A DNA stretch of 64,000 nucleotides, taken from contig NZ_PDHO01000004.1 in assembly GCF_002887815.1 (NCBI RefSeq), positions 62,001-126,000 on the forward strand. Direction: 5' to 3'. The stretch is from Mycobacterium sp. ENV421 (GTDB lineage: Bacteria; Actinomycetota; Actinomycetes; Mycobacteriales; Mycobacteriaceae). The position numbers were made by a program, and so were the translations under genes. The notes beneath the pieces are model-generated. The model did not search any database and was not told the origin of the DNA. It worked only from the letters and a program-made list of their open reading frames with translations. Shown piece by piece: positions 26,014 through 34,893 of this stretch; the stretch's first letter is position 1; each line of letters starts with the position of its first letter.

Positions 26014-26666
26014 GCGTCGTCGGCGGCCAGCAGTTCGTCGGCGGGCGCGTCCCACCGGTCCAGGTTGACCGCGGCCGACAGCGGTCGGCGCCGCAGCGGC
26101 CCGTGCCTGCCCCGCGGCCAGCCGACGACGACGTGGCCGGCGATCAGCCAGTCGTCGGGCACGCCGACCGCCTCGCGCAACAGTTCCGCACCGCCGTACG
26201 ACGCCCAACCGGTGGGGCAGGCGCCGAGCCCTTGAGCGCGGGCAGCGAGCAGGAAGTTCTGCATCGCCGGGAAGATCGATCCGCCGAGCAGCAGCTCCGA
26301 GGCGGTGGGATAGTGCTGCTGGGCGAACAGCACTGAGGTGAATTCCCCTGCGCGGTCGTGCAATTCGTAGGTCGCGCGGTTGTTGCGAGCCTGCCTGCCG
26401 GTGTCCTCCGGCGCGGGCCGGCTCATCCCGTACACCGGCTCGATGACCTCGAGTGCGCGGGCGGCCGCTTCGGCGACCACCGCCCGCTGTTCGGGCGAAC
26501 GCAGCACCACGAATCGCCAGCCCTGGGCATTGGCACCCGACGGTGCCCAGGTCGCGGCCTGCAGGCAGCGGCTCAGCGTCGCGTCGTCGACCGGCTCGGA
26601 GGTGAACCGCCGGATGGTTCTGGCCGTCGACATGACATCCCAGATATCGCTGCTGATTGCCTTCAC
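26004..26666 (-). CDS. Nitroreductase family protein
   Basis: 220 residues. FMN-binding nitroreductase fold: TARTIRRFTSEPVDDATLSRCLQAATWAPSG at the N-terminus and AMQNFLLAARAQGLGACPTGW in the core. It reduces nitro groups or quinone-like substrates with NAD(P)H. The GTG at 26666 is preferred; an ATG at 26633 is possible. It follows the diguanylate-cyclase gene by 14 bp on the same strand. Confidence 0.87.
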   Translation of the reverse strand: MKAISSDIWDVMSTARTIRRFTSEPVDDATLSRCLQAATWAPSGANAQGWRFVVLRSPEQRAVVAEAAARALEVIEPVYGMSRPAPEDTGRQARNNRATYELHDRAGEFTSVLFAQQHYPTASELLLGGSIFPAMQNFLLAARAQGLGACPTGWASYGGAELLREAVGVPDDWLIAGHVVVGWPRGRHGPLRRRPLSAAVNLDRWDAPADELLAADDAQP

Positions 26667-26680
26667 GGTGAGACGGTTTA

Positions 26681-27961
26681 TCAGACGTCGCGGTCGCCAC
26701 CGACGGCGGACTGGTGAAGCCGTGCCTTGTGCCGGTACATGTCGATGTCGGCCTTGCGGATGAGGTCCTCGGCGGTGTCGGCGTGCCCCCACGTCCACCC
26801 CACCGATGCGGTGAGGTCGAACTCGCTCGAGTCAGCGGCGTAGCGGCCGGTCAGCGCGGAGTGCACGGCCACCGACAGAGCGCGCACCTCCGCGCCCCGC
26901 GCGGCCTCCGGAAGCAAAACCACGAACTCGTCACCGCCGAGGCGGTACGCCGAATTGGGTTCCTCGACAGCGTTACCCAGGCGGCGAGCCACCTCGGCGA
27001 GGACGACGTCACCGGTGGCGTGCCCGTGCGAGTCGTTGACATGCTTGAAGCCGTCCAGGTCGATGAAGATCATGCCGACCGGCGTTCCCGGCCTGGCGCT
27101 CTGGTGTTGTGCGACGCGACTGACCAGAGCTCGGCGGTTGTAGAGCCCGGTGAGCTGGTCGGTCACGGCCAGCCGGGCCAGTTCGGCTTCGGCGCTCCGC
27201 CGCGCGGTGACGTCCTGGAACTGCGCGATGATCAAATCTTCGGCACCCGGTAACCGGCCGGGCACCAGGACCGCGCTGCGCTGCATCCAGATCACACTCC
27301 CGTCGCGGCGGATGTAGCGGCGCTCGGAGGAGACCTGGGTGACGGTGCCGGCCAGCAGCGCTGCCATCTCCTCGTCACCGGCAGCGACGTCGTCGGGGTG
27401 GATGAGCTCGCGGTAGTCGCGGCCGACCAGTTCGTCTGCGTCATACCCGGTCAACGCGCACAGCGCCGGGTTGGCGAGCAACAACTCGCCGGTGGTCATC
27501 CCAACCGCTTTTCCGTAGGGGGCGTTGGCCATGCTGATTTCGAACAGCCGTCGCGCGTCGTCGAGGGTCCGCTCGGCCTGCGCCTCCGCGGTGAGGTCGG
27601 TGCCCTGGACATAGAAGCCGTGCACGTCGCCGTCGACGATGTTGGGGATGTAGGCAAGCAGCGTGCGACGGGTGACCCCGCCGAGGCCGACGATCTCACG
27701 CTCGAACAGCTGCTCGCGGCCGGCGAGGGCGCCCATGATGTAGGGCAGATTCAGCGCGTAGACGGTCTCGCCCACCACCTCGCGGATATGCCGGCCGTGC
27801 ACCTGGTGCGGCGCCATCGCGAAGTACTGCAGGTAGGCATCATTGGCAATCCTGTTGCGTAGATTGCGATCCCAATATCCGACGATGCCCGGCAGATGGT
27901 TGATGAGTTGCCACAGTTGCCGGAGTTCGTCGTCAGGGCCCGGCTGCTCGGCCGACGCCAC
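26681..27961 (-). CDS. PAS-PAS-GGDEF diguanylate cyclase
   Basis: 426 residues. PAS 1 spans about 12-125, PAS 2 with PAC about 133-255 (EISMANAPYGKAVG...RRYIRRDGSVIWMQRS), and GGDEF about 262-420 with an intact active site, RLGGDEFVVLL (GGDEF at 342-346), and metal Asp in FIDLDGFKHVND. It should make c-di-GMP. There is no EAL domain or TM segment, so sensing is cytoplasmic. No obvious I-site RxxD precedes GGDEF. It is probably co-transcribed with the nitroreductase. Confidence 0.92.
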   Translation of the reverse strand: MASAEQPGPDDELRQLWQLINHLPGIVGYWDRNLRNRIANDAYLQYFAMAPHQVHGRHIREVVGETVYALNLPYIMGALAGREQLFEREIVGLGGVTRRTLLAYIPNIVDGDVHGFYVQGTDLTAEAQAERTLDDARRLFEISMANAPYGKAVGMTTGELLLANPALCALTGYDADELVGRDYRELIHPDDVAAGDEEMAALLAGTVTQVSSERRYIRRDGSVIWMQRSAVLVPGRLPGAEDLIIAQFQDVTARRSAEAELARLAVTDQLTGLYNRRALVSRVAQHQSARPGTPVGMIFIDLDGFKHVNDSHGHATGDVVLAEVARRLGNAVEEPNSAYRLGGDEFVVLLPEAARGAEVRALSVAVHSALTGRYAADSSEFDLTASVGWTWGHADTAEDLIRKADIDMYRHKARLHQSAVGGDRDV

Positions 27962-28088
27962 CCTTTACCCCTCGATGCGCTTCTGGTGAGTCGTGTCCTG
28001 TTGTGTCAAAACACTGACCGACAAATTTATCAGCGTCGCGGCCGGGGGCCGGTACGGGCGTCGCGCGCAGCCCGCTACCGTCTGGACC

Positions 28089-28835
28089 GTGATCGTTCTG
28101 CTTCCGCCGTCGGAGACCAAACGCAGTGGCGGGGACGGACCCCCGCTGCGACTCGACGGTCTGAGCAACCCGGCTTTGACGCCGCTGCGCCAAGACCTGA
28201 TCGACGAACTCGTCACGCTGGCCGCTGATCCCGAGGCGTGCCGGGCGGCGCTGGGGATCTCCCCCGCCCAGGACGCCGAGATCGACCGCAATGCCGCGCT
28301 GCTGACCGCCCCGACGCTGCCGGCCATCGTCCGCTACACCGGTGTGCTCTACGACGCCCTGGATGTGGAGTCGTTGCGCGGCGCCGCGAAGGCGCGAGCC
28401 CACGCCCGGCTGGCCGTGGGCTCCGCCCTGTTCGGAGTGCTCCGCGCCGACGACCCGATCCCGGCATACCGGCTGTCGGCTACCTCCAAACTGCCCGGCA
28501 GCGCGACGCTCGCGGCTCGGTGGCGTCCGGTCCTCGAGCCGGTCCTGGCCGAGATGGCCGCCACCGAGCTGATCGTCGACCTGCGGTCCGGCTCGTACGC
28601 GGCGCTGGGCCGGCTGCCCGGCGCGGTACGCGTCGACGTCCTCGCCGAACACCCGGATGGCCGCCGAACAGTCGTCACGCATTTCAACAAGGCGCACAAG
28701 GGCCGGTTCGCCAGAGCGCTCGCGACGTCGCGATCCGAACCCGGCGACGCAGCCGCGGTCGCCACCGTGGCCCGCCGCGCCGGGATGCACGTCGAGCGGG
28801 CAGGCAACGAGCTGACCGTCGTCGTCGCAGCGTGA
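28089..28835 (+). CDS. yaaA: Peroxide stress protein YaaA family
   Basis: 248 residues. It starts VIVLLPPSETKR, the family N-terminus, and contains FNKAHKGRFARAL near the C-terminus, the conserved lysine-rich motif of YaaA/DUF328. E. coli YaaA limits intracellular iron and DNA damage during H2O2 stress. TACCGT (28076-28081) ends 7 nt before the GTG, so the gene is probably leaderless. It stands alone between two GGDEF-type genes. Confidence 0.85.
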   Translation: MIVLLPPSETKRSGGDGPPLRLDGLSNPALTPLRQDLIDELVTLAADPEACRAALGISPAQDAEIDRNAALLTAPTLPAIVRYTGVLYDALDVESLRGAAKARAHARLAVGSALFGVLRADDPIPAYRLSATSKLPGSATLAARWRPVLEPVLAEMAATELIVDLRSGSYAALGRLPGAVRVDVLAEHPDGRRTVVTHFNKAHKGRFARALATSRSEPGDAAAVATVARRAGMHVERAGNELTVVVAA

Positions 28836-29011
28836 CCAAATCCGGCCGTTCGCCACGCCGACCGAATTGTCGTCTCCGGAAAAACTGAGAAAACCGGGGG
28901 TGGCCAGTGCAGAAAGCGTTCGCTAGGCTCGGAACCCGGCATCGGTAGCGCAACCGCGATTTCGTTGCTGACAAGTCGTGCAGCAGCGGTGCGATCACGA
29001 AGGGTGGGGTA

Positions 29012-30136
29012 ATGCGTCTGGCGTTGTCCACCCGATCCGCGAATCAGTACTACACCTTGACCGCTCTGCTCGCGGCCCGCGGCGCGCAGACCTACACCTC
29101 TCGGGTGATCGCAGGCAGCGTCTTCACGCTGGGCCTGATCACGTTGTCGACCATCGGGAGCTCGGCCGCCATGCGGTGGCCGTTCAGCCAATCCCTGCTG
29201 ATCGTGGTGTCGGCCCTGTGCTTCGGATCGACGTTCATCTGGCTGCGGCATCGCTGGCCGACCCGGACCGAGTCGGCGGTGCTGGTCGCCGTCGCCGCGG
29301 TGTCCATCGCGATCGGATGCATCGTTCCGGTGGTCCCGCTGTACGGGCTGCTGGGCGCCTCGTCGTTCGCACTGATCATCGGGTACGCCGCGCTCTTCCA
29401 CGGTCCGCGGTTGCTGGCGACGGTCCTCACCATCGCCCTCGGCACCCTGATCTACCTGACGGTGCAGCTGGCCGGAGCCGACCTTCCGCTGGCGCTGGCC
29501 GGTGTCGCGTTGATCCTGCTGCTGTACGTGTTCGCGGCCTTCGCCTGCCGGCTGGTGGTGTGGCTGACCGGCGCCGAGGACGGCGCCGACGCCGTCGAAC
29601 CGCTCACCGGACTGCTCAACCGCGACGCGTTCTATCTGCAGACGTCCACCCTGCTGGCCTCACGCAACCGCGGCGACGACCGCTTTCTGGTGATCGCCGT
29701 CGTCAACATCGACAGCTTCGCGGCGATGGTCGCCGTCGCAGGCAACCGCGGTGGCAACCGGGCACGGGTGGCCGCGGGCCAGGCACTGCGTGAGACGGTG
29801 CGCCGCGACGCGATCGTCGGACATGTCAGCGAGGCGGAATTCCTTGTCGCGGACTGCTTCACGACACCCGATTCGTCACCGCTGATCGAGCGGATCCGCG
29901 GTGCGATCGCGTCGTCGCCGGCCGGGATGACGGCCAGCATCGGTGTGGTGAGCACCCCGCTGCACCCGCTGGTCGAGCACCCGCCCCACGAAATCCTCGA
30001 CGAGATCGTGGCATTGGCCACCACCGCGATGTACGAGGCGCGGCGGGCCGGCGGCAATCAGGCCCGCTACGTGGTGAGCCCGAACCTCAGCATCTGCGAT
30101 GGCGACAACGACGGGTACGACACCCCGCTGCTGTGA
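29012..30136 (+). CDS. Membrane protein with degenerate GGDEF domain
   Basis: 374 residues. About six TM helices lie between residues 32 and 186, followed by a GGDEF-fold domain from about 195 (EPLTGLLNRDAFYLQT). The catalytic loop is SEAEF (273-277) instead of GGDEF, and the metal-binding strand reads VVNIDSF. It is therefore probably not a cyclase and may act as a c-di-GMP or protein-binding sensor. ATG with AAGGGTGGGG just upstream. Confidence 0.83.
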   Translation: MRLALSTRSANQYYTLTALLAARGAQTYTSRVIAGSVFTLGLITLSTIGSSAAMRWPFSQSLLIVVSALCFGSTFIWLRHRWPTRTESAVLVAVAAVSIAIGCIVPVVPLYGLLGASSFALIIGYAALFHGPRLLATVLTIALGTLIYLTVQLAGADLPLALAGVALILLLYVFAAFACRLVVWLTGAEDGADAVEPLTGLLNRDAFYLQTSTLLASRNRGDDRFLVIAVVNIDSFAAMVAVAGNRGGNRARVAAGQALRETVRRDAIVGHVSEAEFLVADCFTTPDSSPLIERIRGAIASSPAGMTASIGVVSTPLHPLVEHPPHEILDEIVALATTAMYEARRAGGNQARYVVSPNLSICDGDNDGYDTPLL

Positions 30137-30139
30137 CGG

Positions 30140-30535
30140 TCAGTGGGCGGCGTGCCGGACGTCGCTGGGCGCGCCTACCGAGTCCGGGTCGACCTCGACG
30201 CCGTAGGACGTGATCGATGTGATCTCGGCGCCGGCGAATCGGCAGATGTGGCAACTGGAGACGATCGTGACGCCGTCCTGACGCCGGTATCGGCCCAGCA
30301 CCTCGACGACGACGGTGTCGTCCTGTTCCACCGTGAGGCACCGGTCCCAGGTGGCCACGGTCGCGGCGAGACCGCCCGCAGTGTCACGGCACGTGGTGGC
30401 GACGGCGTCGGCGCCCTCCAGCACCGAGTAGCCGACGATGGTCCACACGACGTCGCGGGCCAGATGCGGAAGAGCGTCGTCGAATCGGTGCTGGGCGAAC
30501 GCGCGGGCGATCTCGGCTCGGGTCGGTTCGCTCAC
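30140..30535 (-). CDS. SnoaL/NTF2-like protein
   Basis: 131 residues with the NTF2-like cone-fold pattern: N-terminal helices (AEIARAFAQHRFDDALPHLARDVVW) and later strands ending ICRFAGAEITSITSYGVEVD. Such proteins can be isomerases, hydrolases or ligand binders; the role here is unknown. It converges on the degenerate GGDEF gene (3 bp apart) and is divergent from the ureohydrolase. Confidence 0.75.
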   Translation of the reverse strand: MSEPTRAEIARAFAQHRFDDALPHLARDVVWTIVGYSVLEGADAVATTCRDTAGGLAATVATWDRCLTVEQDDTVVVEVLGRYRRQDGVTIVSSCHICRFAGAEITSITSYGVEVDPDSVGAPSDVRHAAH

Positions 30536-30618
30536 GGTGTCAACTCCCCCAGACTCCTACGGCAACGCTGTCCCGTCGAGGCTAACCCGGCAGGCTCCGC
30601 GGCGGTAATGTCTGGCCA

Positions 30619-31662
30619 ATGAGTTCCGGTCATGACCACAAGCCCACGCGTGACCTGCCTCCGGGGATGGCCGGGCAACTGGATCTGCCCTACGCGGGCC
30701 TGGCCTCGTTCGGGCATCGCCCGTTTCTGACCGAGCCGGAGCAGTTGGACAGCTGGCGCCCGGACGTGGCGATCGTCGGCGCCCCGTTCGATATCGCCAC
30801 CACCAATCGCCCGGGTGCCCGGTTCGGTCCGCGGGCCATCCGGGCCACCGCCTATGAACCCGGCACGTATCACATGGATCTCGGGCTGGAGATCTTCGAC
30901 TGGCTCGAGGTCGTCGACTTCGGTGACGCGCATTGCCCGCACGGAATGACCGAGGTGTCGCACGCCAACATCCGCGAGCGGGTGCACACCGTCGCATCCC
31001 GGGGCATCGTGCCGGTGGTCCTGGGCGGCGACCACTCGATCACCTGGCCGTCGGCCACCGCGGTCGCCGACGTGCACGGGTACGGCAACGTCGGGATCGT
31101 GCATTTCGATGCCCACGCCGACACCGCCGACATCATCGACGGCAATCTGGCCAGCCATGGCACCCCGATGCGGCGGCTGATCGAGTCCGGGGCCGTTCCC
31201 GGAACGCATTTCGTTCAGGTCGGGTTGCGCGGATACTGGCCGCCCCAGGACACCTTCGAGTGGATGCAGGAACAGGGCATGACCTGGCACACCATGCAGG
31301 AGATCTGGGACCACGGCTTCAAGGACGTGATGCGCCGCGCCGTCTCCGAAGCGCTCGACAAGGCCGAAAAGCTCTATGTGTCAGTCGATATCGACGTTCT
31401 GGACCCCGCACACGCGCCCGGCACCGGAACACCTGAGCCGGGCGGGATCACCAGTGCCGATCTGCTGCGCATGGTGCGGCAACTCTGTTACGAGCATGAC
31501 GTCGTGGGCGTCGACGTGGTGGAGGTCGCCCCCGCCTATGACCACGCCGAACTGACGGTCAATGCGGCCCACCGGGTGGTGTTCGAGGCGCTGGCCGGGA
31601 TGGCGGCCCGCCGCCGCGACGCGGCCGACGTCAAGCCAGGACCGCCGTCGCCCCTGGCCTAA
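30619..31662 (+). CDS. speB: Agmatinase/guanidino-acid hydrolase (ureohydrolase family)
   Basis: 347 residues with the binuclear-Mn motifs of ureohydrolases: GGDHSITWP, DAHADTAD and SVDIDVLDPAHAPGTGTPEPGG. It hydrolyses a guanidino compound to urea plus an amine. Agmatine is the usual annotation, but guanidinobutyrate or guanidinopropionate are possible and sequence alone cannot decide. The ATG has no strong ribosome-binding site. Its TAA overlaps the stop of the convergent gene (CTAA, 31659-31662). Confidence 0.85.
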   Translation: MSSGHDHKPTRDLPPGMAGQLDLPYAGLASFGHRPFLTEPEQLDSWRPDVAIVGAPFDIATTNRPGARFGPRAIRATAYEPGTYHMDLGLEIFDWLEVVDFGDAHCPHGMTEVSHANIRERVHTVASRGIVPVVLGGDHSITWPSATAVADVHGYGNVGIVHFDAHADTADIIDGNLASHGTPMRRLIESGAVPGTHFVQVGLRGYWPPQDTFEWMQEQGMTWHTMQEIWDHGFKDVMRRAVSEALDKAEKLYVSVDIDVLDPAHAPGTGTPEPGGITSADLLRMVRQLCYEHDVVGVDVVEVAPAYDHAELTVNAAHRVVFEALAGMAARRRDAADVKPGPPSPLA

Positions 31663-32789
31663 TAGTCGGACTCCGCGGCCAGGGTCTCGGCGAGGAACGC
31701 ATCGGATCCCGGTTGCGCGAGTCGCTGCCGGGCGAACCGCCGGACCCGTTCGCGCGCGTCGCCGGACTCGGCCACCGCGGCCCCGACGGTGACGACGCTG
31801 GCCGACCAGTCCTGGTCCCACCCGCCGGTGGCGGTCAGCGGTGCATTCGCTGTGTCGAGGACGGGGATGCTCGTCCGGCCTGATGCGTCGAGTTCGCCGA
31901 CTGCGGTGATCTCCCCACAGCGCAGCGCGACGGGGATGGCGGCGGGTGAGCCGGGGCCGATCACCGCGGTGTGCAGCGTCGCGGTCACCGCGTCGCCGTC
32001 GGCGGCCACCGCCCAGCTGACGGTGTCCTCGGCGGCGTCGAACACGCCGGCGGGCACCCCCGACCAGGCGATCGACGCCGTGCCACGGGCGATGAGTCCC
32101 GGTGGGGCTGGTCCGGTGTCGCCGCCGGCGGCCAGCGCATAATCGTCCTGACGCGCCGCTGCCGGCAGTTGCCGGACGTTCTCGACGGCATCGCTCAGCT
32201 CGGCCCAGCCCGGTGCGTCGACGCCCACCTCCTCGGCCAGCCGGACGGCGTTGCGGACCAGCGCGACCACCCGCGGGTCACCGACGAGCAGGTGCATCGC
32301 GAGCGCGCCGGCGTGCGGGGCCAGCAACGCTCCGATGTCAGCGTCCAAGCCGTCGTCGGCGACGAAGTCCTCGGCATCGGCGGTCAGCAGCGCGATCTCG
32401 GCATCCAGCAGCGCCGGATCGAGGCCGACGATGCCGTCGCGAACACTGGCCGGCCACCACCGGCGCAGCCAATGTCCCACCGCCAGCCTGCGCAACCCGT
32501 CGACGGCGCCGGAACGCACCTCGAAGCCCGAAAGGTCAACTCCGGCATCATGATCCGGCGGCTCAGTAGTGGCGGCAGCCAGCGCATGGTGACCGTCTTC
32601 GCCGAGTACCCGCCACAGCCAGTCCGCCCGGCCAGGGTCGGTCAGGGTGATCTGCACGCCGGAAGCCGTCGCGGACTCGTCGACGGTCCAGGCCAGCACC
32701 GCGCCGTCGACCTCCAGCACCGCGACCAGTGGCACCGCCGCCACCGCGGGCCCGATCCGCCATAACCCCGAATCTGCTACCAATCTCAT
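31659..32789 (-). CDS. Uncharacterised actinobacterial protein, partner of the CHAT/TPR locus
   Basis: 376 residues, no family recognised. It has an N-terminal beta-rich part (IGPAVAAVPLVAVLEVDGAVLAWTVDE), an acidic helical middle and a C-terminal beta-rich part ending RFARQRLAQPGSDAFLAETLAAESDY. There is no signal peptide or TM helix, so it is cytoplasmic. The ATG at 32789 overlaps the stop of the upstream gene (ATGA), so the two proteins are translationally coupled and probably act together. Confidence 0.7.
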   Translation of the reverse strand: MRLVADSGLWRIGPAVAAVPLVAVLEVDGAVLAWTVDESATASGVQITLTDPGRADWLWRVLGEDGHHALAAATTEPPDHDAGVDLSGFEVRSGAVDGLRRLAVGHWLRRWWPASVRDGIVGLDPALLDAEIALLTADAEDFVADDGLDADIGALLAPHAGALAMHLLVGDPRVVALVRNAVRLAEEVGVDAPGWAELSDAVENVRQLPAAARQDDYALAAGGDTGPAPPGLIARGTASIAWSGVPAGVFDAAEDTVSWAVAADGDAVTATLHTAVIGPGSPAAIPVALRCGEITAVGELDASGRTSIPVLDTANAPLTATGGWDQDWSASVVTVGAAVAESGDARERVRRFARQRLAQPGSDAFLAETLAAESDY

Positions 32790-34105
32790 TGGGCTACCTG
32801 CACTTCCAGCATCGCCTTGATCCGCTGCCGGTGGTCCAGGCTCACCGAACGGGCGACCCCCTCGAGCAGAGCCCGCAGATCGTCGACATCGTCGCAGGGT
32901 TCCTGCCACACGTCGCGGCCGTGCAACCGCGCCCAGAGCCGACTCAGGTAGGGCTGGGCGAAGCGCGCAAGGTCCTCGACGACCCGGCGCTGACGCGGAT
33001 GCACCGGGTCGGCGCCGGCCAGCACCCGGCGTGCGTGCAGCACGTAGGCCTCCTTGCGCAACCGGGCCTGGATGATCGTCGCCACCTGATAGGTGGTCAC
33101 GGCCCGTTCGTCGAGCGGGGCCAGCTGGCCGGCCACCTCGATACCCGCCACCAGTGCGGCCTGCTTGTCCTCACCGAGGAAACCCCAGGGGGCGCAAGCC
33201 CGGTCGACCTCCTCGGCACACAGCAGCGGCACGTCCGGCAACTCGTCACGGTCCAGCGCGCGGCGCAGGGTGGCCCGCACCCGGTCCACCACGCTGCGGT
33301 CGAGCGGCCGGTCGCGCTCCGGCCCCCCGGTCAACGGCGGCGGCGCCAGCGGCACTGCGGCGGTCAGACCGAGGTCGACCAGCGACCACGGCAACGCCGA
33401 CGGTTGGCTGCGGGCGCGCGCACCGAGATTGTGCGGCGTCGCGTCGGAGATCAGCGCCGACCACACCCGTTGGCGCGCAACGGCGGCGCGATACCCCTCG
33501 GCGGGACCCAGCACCGTGGTCAGGCCGGCCAGGAACGGTCCGCTGATGCTGTCGTCAGCCCGAACATCGGCCCAGCTGCGGTGCAATTGCGCTGACAGCC
33601 GATCGATCACCTGCGGTGCGGCGACATGCGCGTTGAGCACCTCGACGGCGGTGCGGTCACGGTCGTCATGAACGGCGCGCAGCGCCGCCGACGCGATGTC
33701 GAGCCCGGTTCCGCCGGGCGCCCCATCGGTGACGGCGAGCTCGAAACACACCGGGAAATAGAGGTCTTGGGCGTTACCGGTGGTGATGCGCAGGCGCCGG
33801 CGTTCCTGCTTCATCAACTCGAACCATGCTGCCGCCCAACGCAGTCGATCCGCGTGGTCGCCGATCACGTCGGCCATCTCGGCCGCCACGTCGGCGTCGA
33901 CGAACGGTGCGGAGTAGGCGGGGTTGCTACGCAGCCGCAGCACCAGCGGATCGATGATCCGCTTCACCGTCCTGCGCAGCGGCCCGCCGTCGTCGCCGCT
34001 GAGAACCTCGACGCCGGGGCCGATCATCCGCCACGCACGGTCGATCACGGCACGCCGCGGTTGCGATGTGCCGACACCTGCGACGGTGTCCGGGCCGGCG
34101 CTCAT
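32786..34105 (-). CDS. Uncharacterised helical protein, partner of the CHAT/TPR locus
   Basis: 439 residues, mostly alpha-helical, with many Arg and Asp and no recognised domain, signal or TM segment. It starts MSAGPDTVAGVG at 34105. The downstream gene overlaps it by ATGA. A 66-bp divergent spacer (34106-34171) separates it from the membrane-anchored gene on the + strand. Position suggests a role together with the CHAT and TPR proteins; no biochemical function is proposed. Confidence 0.7.
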   Translation of the reverse strand: MSAGPDTVAGVGTSQPRRAVIDRAWRMIGPGVEVLSGDDGGPLRRTVKRIIDPLVLRLRSNPAYSAPFVDADVAAEMADVIGDHADRLRWAAAWFELMKQERRRLRITTGNAQDLYFPVCFELAVTDGAPGGTGLDIASAALRAVHDDRDRTAVEVLNAHVAAPQVIDRLSAQLHRSWADVRADDSISGPFLAGLTTVLGPAEGYRAAVARQRVWSALISDATPHNLGARARSQPSALPWSLVDLGLTAAVPLAPPPLTGGPERDRPLDRSVVDRVRATLRRALDRDELPDVPLLCAEEVDRACAPWGFLGEDKQAALVAGIEVAGQLAPLDERAVTTYQVATIIQARLRKEAYVLHARRVLAGADPVHPRQRRVVEDLARFAQPYLSRLWARLHGRDVWQEPCDDVDDLRALLEGVARSVSLDHRQRIKAMLEVQVAQ

Positions 34106-34171
34106 CGGGACAGAATAAGGCCGGCGCAAAGTTGGGTTCGGTAGCCGGCGGCGATCGGCACGCTGCACGCC

Positions 34172-34831
34172 ATGTCTGATGCACTCCTGGGCGCCATCGC
34201 CGTCGTCTCCGCCATCGCACTCGCCTCGATCATCGTCGCCGCCGGCCTGGCCGGACAGCCGCCGCGCAGGCGGCGCCCACGCAGTACCCGCTGCCCGCGC
34301 TCGATCGGCGTCGGCACCGTGCAGATGGTGGCGGGATCCGACGATCCGGTGATCGTCATCGAAGTGGAAAGCGTTGCCGGCCAGCGCTTCACCGGCCGGC
34401 TGTGCCACGGTGCCGACGACGAGGTGCTGTCCGCCCTGCGCCCCGGGGTGATCGTGCTGGTGTCCTTCGACCCGGCCAGCCGCAAGCAACTCACCCTCGC
34501 CGATGACGCGATCGCGGTGCGGGCCACCGCCGACCACACGCTGCTGCGCTACGGCGTGCTGACCCACGAGCAGCTCGATCTGATTCGCCGCGGCACCCGC
34601 TCGTGCGGTGTGGTGACCGGGATGCGCACCACCGGCCGCGAGCGCGAGGAGCTCCGCGAGGTCGAACTGGATCTGATCGTCACCCGACCGGAGGGCGGGC
34701 AGTTCCCGGCGCAGGAGATCACCCTGGTGCCCGAGGCCGCGCTGGCCAAGGTCTCCCCCGGCAGCATCATCGACGCCTACTACCTCCCGGAGAACGAGTC
34801 CGCGATCGCGGTGTGCGTGCCCCCTGCCTAA
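34172..34831 (+). CDS. Membrane-anchored protein of unknown function
   Basis: 219 residues. One N-terminal TM helix (about 5-27) is followed by a basic stretch (PPRRRRPRSTRCPR), so the remainder is probably cytoplasmic, with a beta-rich domain (about 45-215). Two similar-looking halves (VIVIEVESVAGQRFTGRL... and ...VELDLIVTRPEGGQFPAQE) could be tandem beta domains. It sits between the two minus-strand operons of the CHAT/TPR locus and converges on the CHAT gene. Confidence 0.65.
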   Translation: MSDALLGAIAVVSAIALASIIVAAGLAGQPPRRRRPRSTRCPRSIGVGTVQMVAGSDDPVIVIEVESVAGQRFTGRLCHGADDEVLSALRPGVIVLVSFDPASRKQLTLADDAIAVRATADHTLLRYGVLTHEQLDLIRRGTRSCGVVTGMRTTGREREELREVELDLIVTRPEGGQFPAQEITLVPEAALAKVSPGSIIDAYYLPENESAIAVCVPPA

Positions 34832-34893
34832 GCGCTCGGCGTGTTCATCGACACCGCAGCTGATCATCGCCGCTCTGTCGCGGCCGCCGCCGC

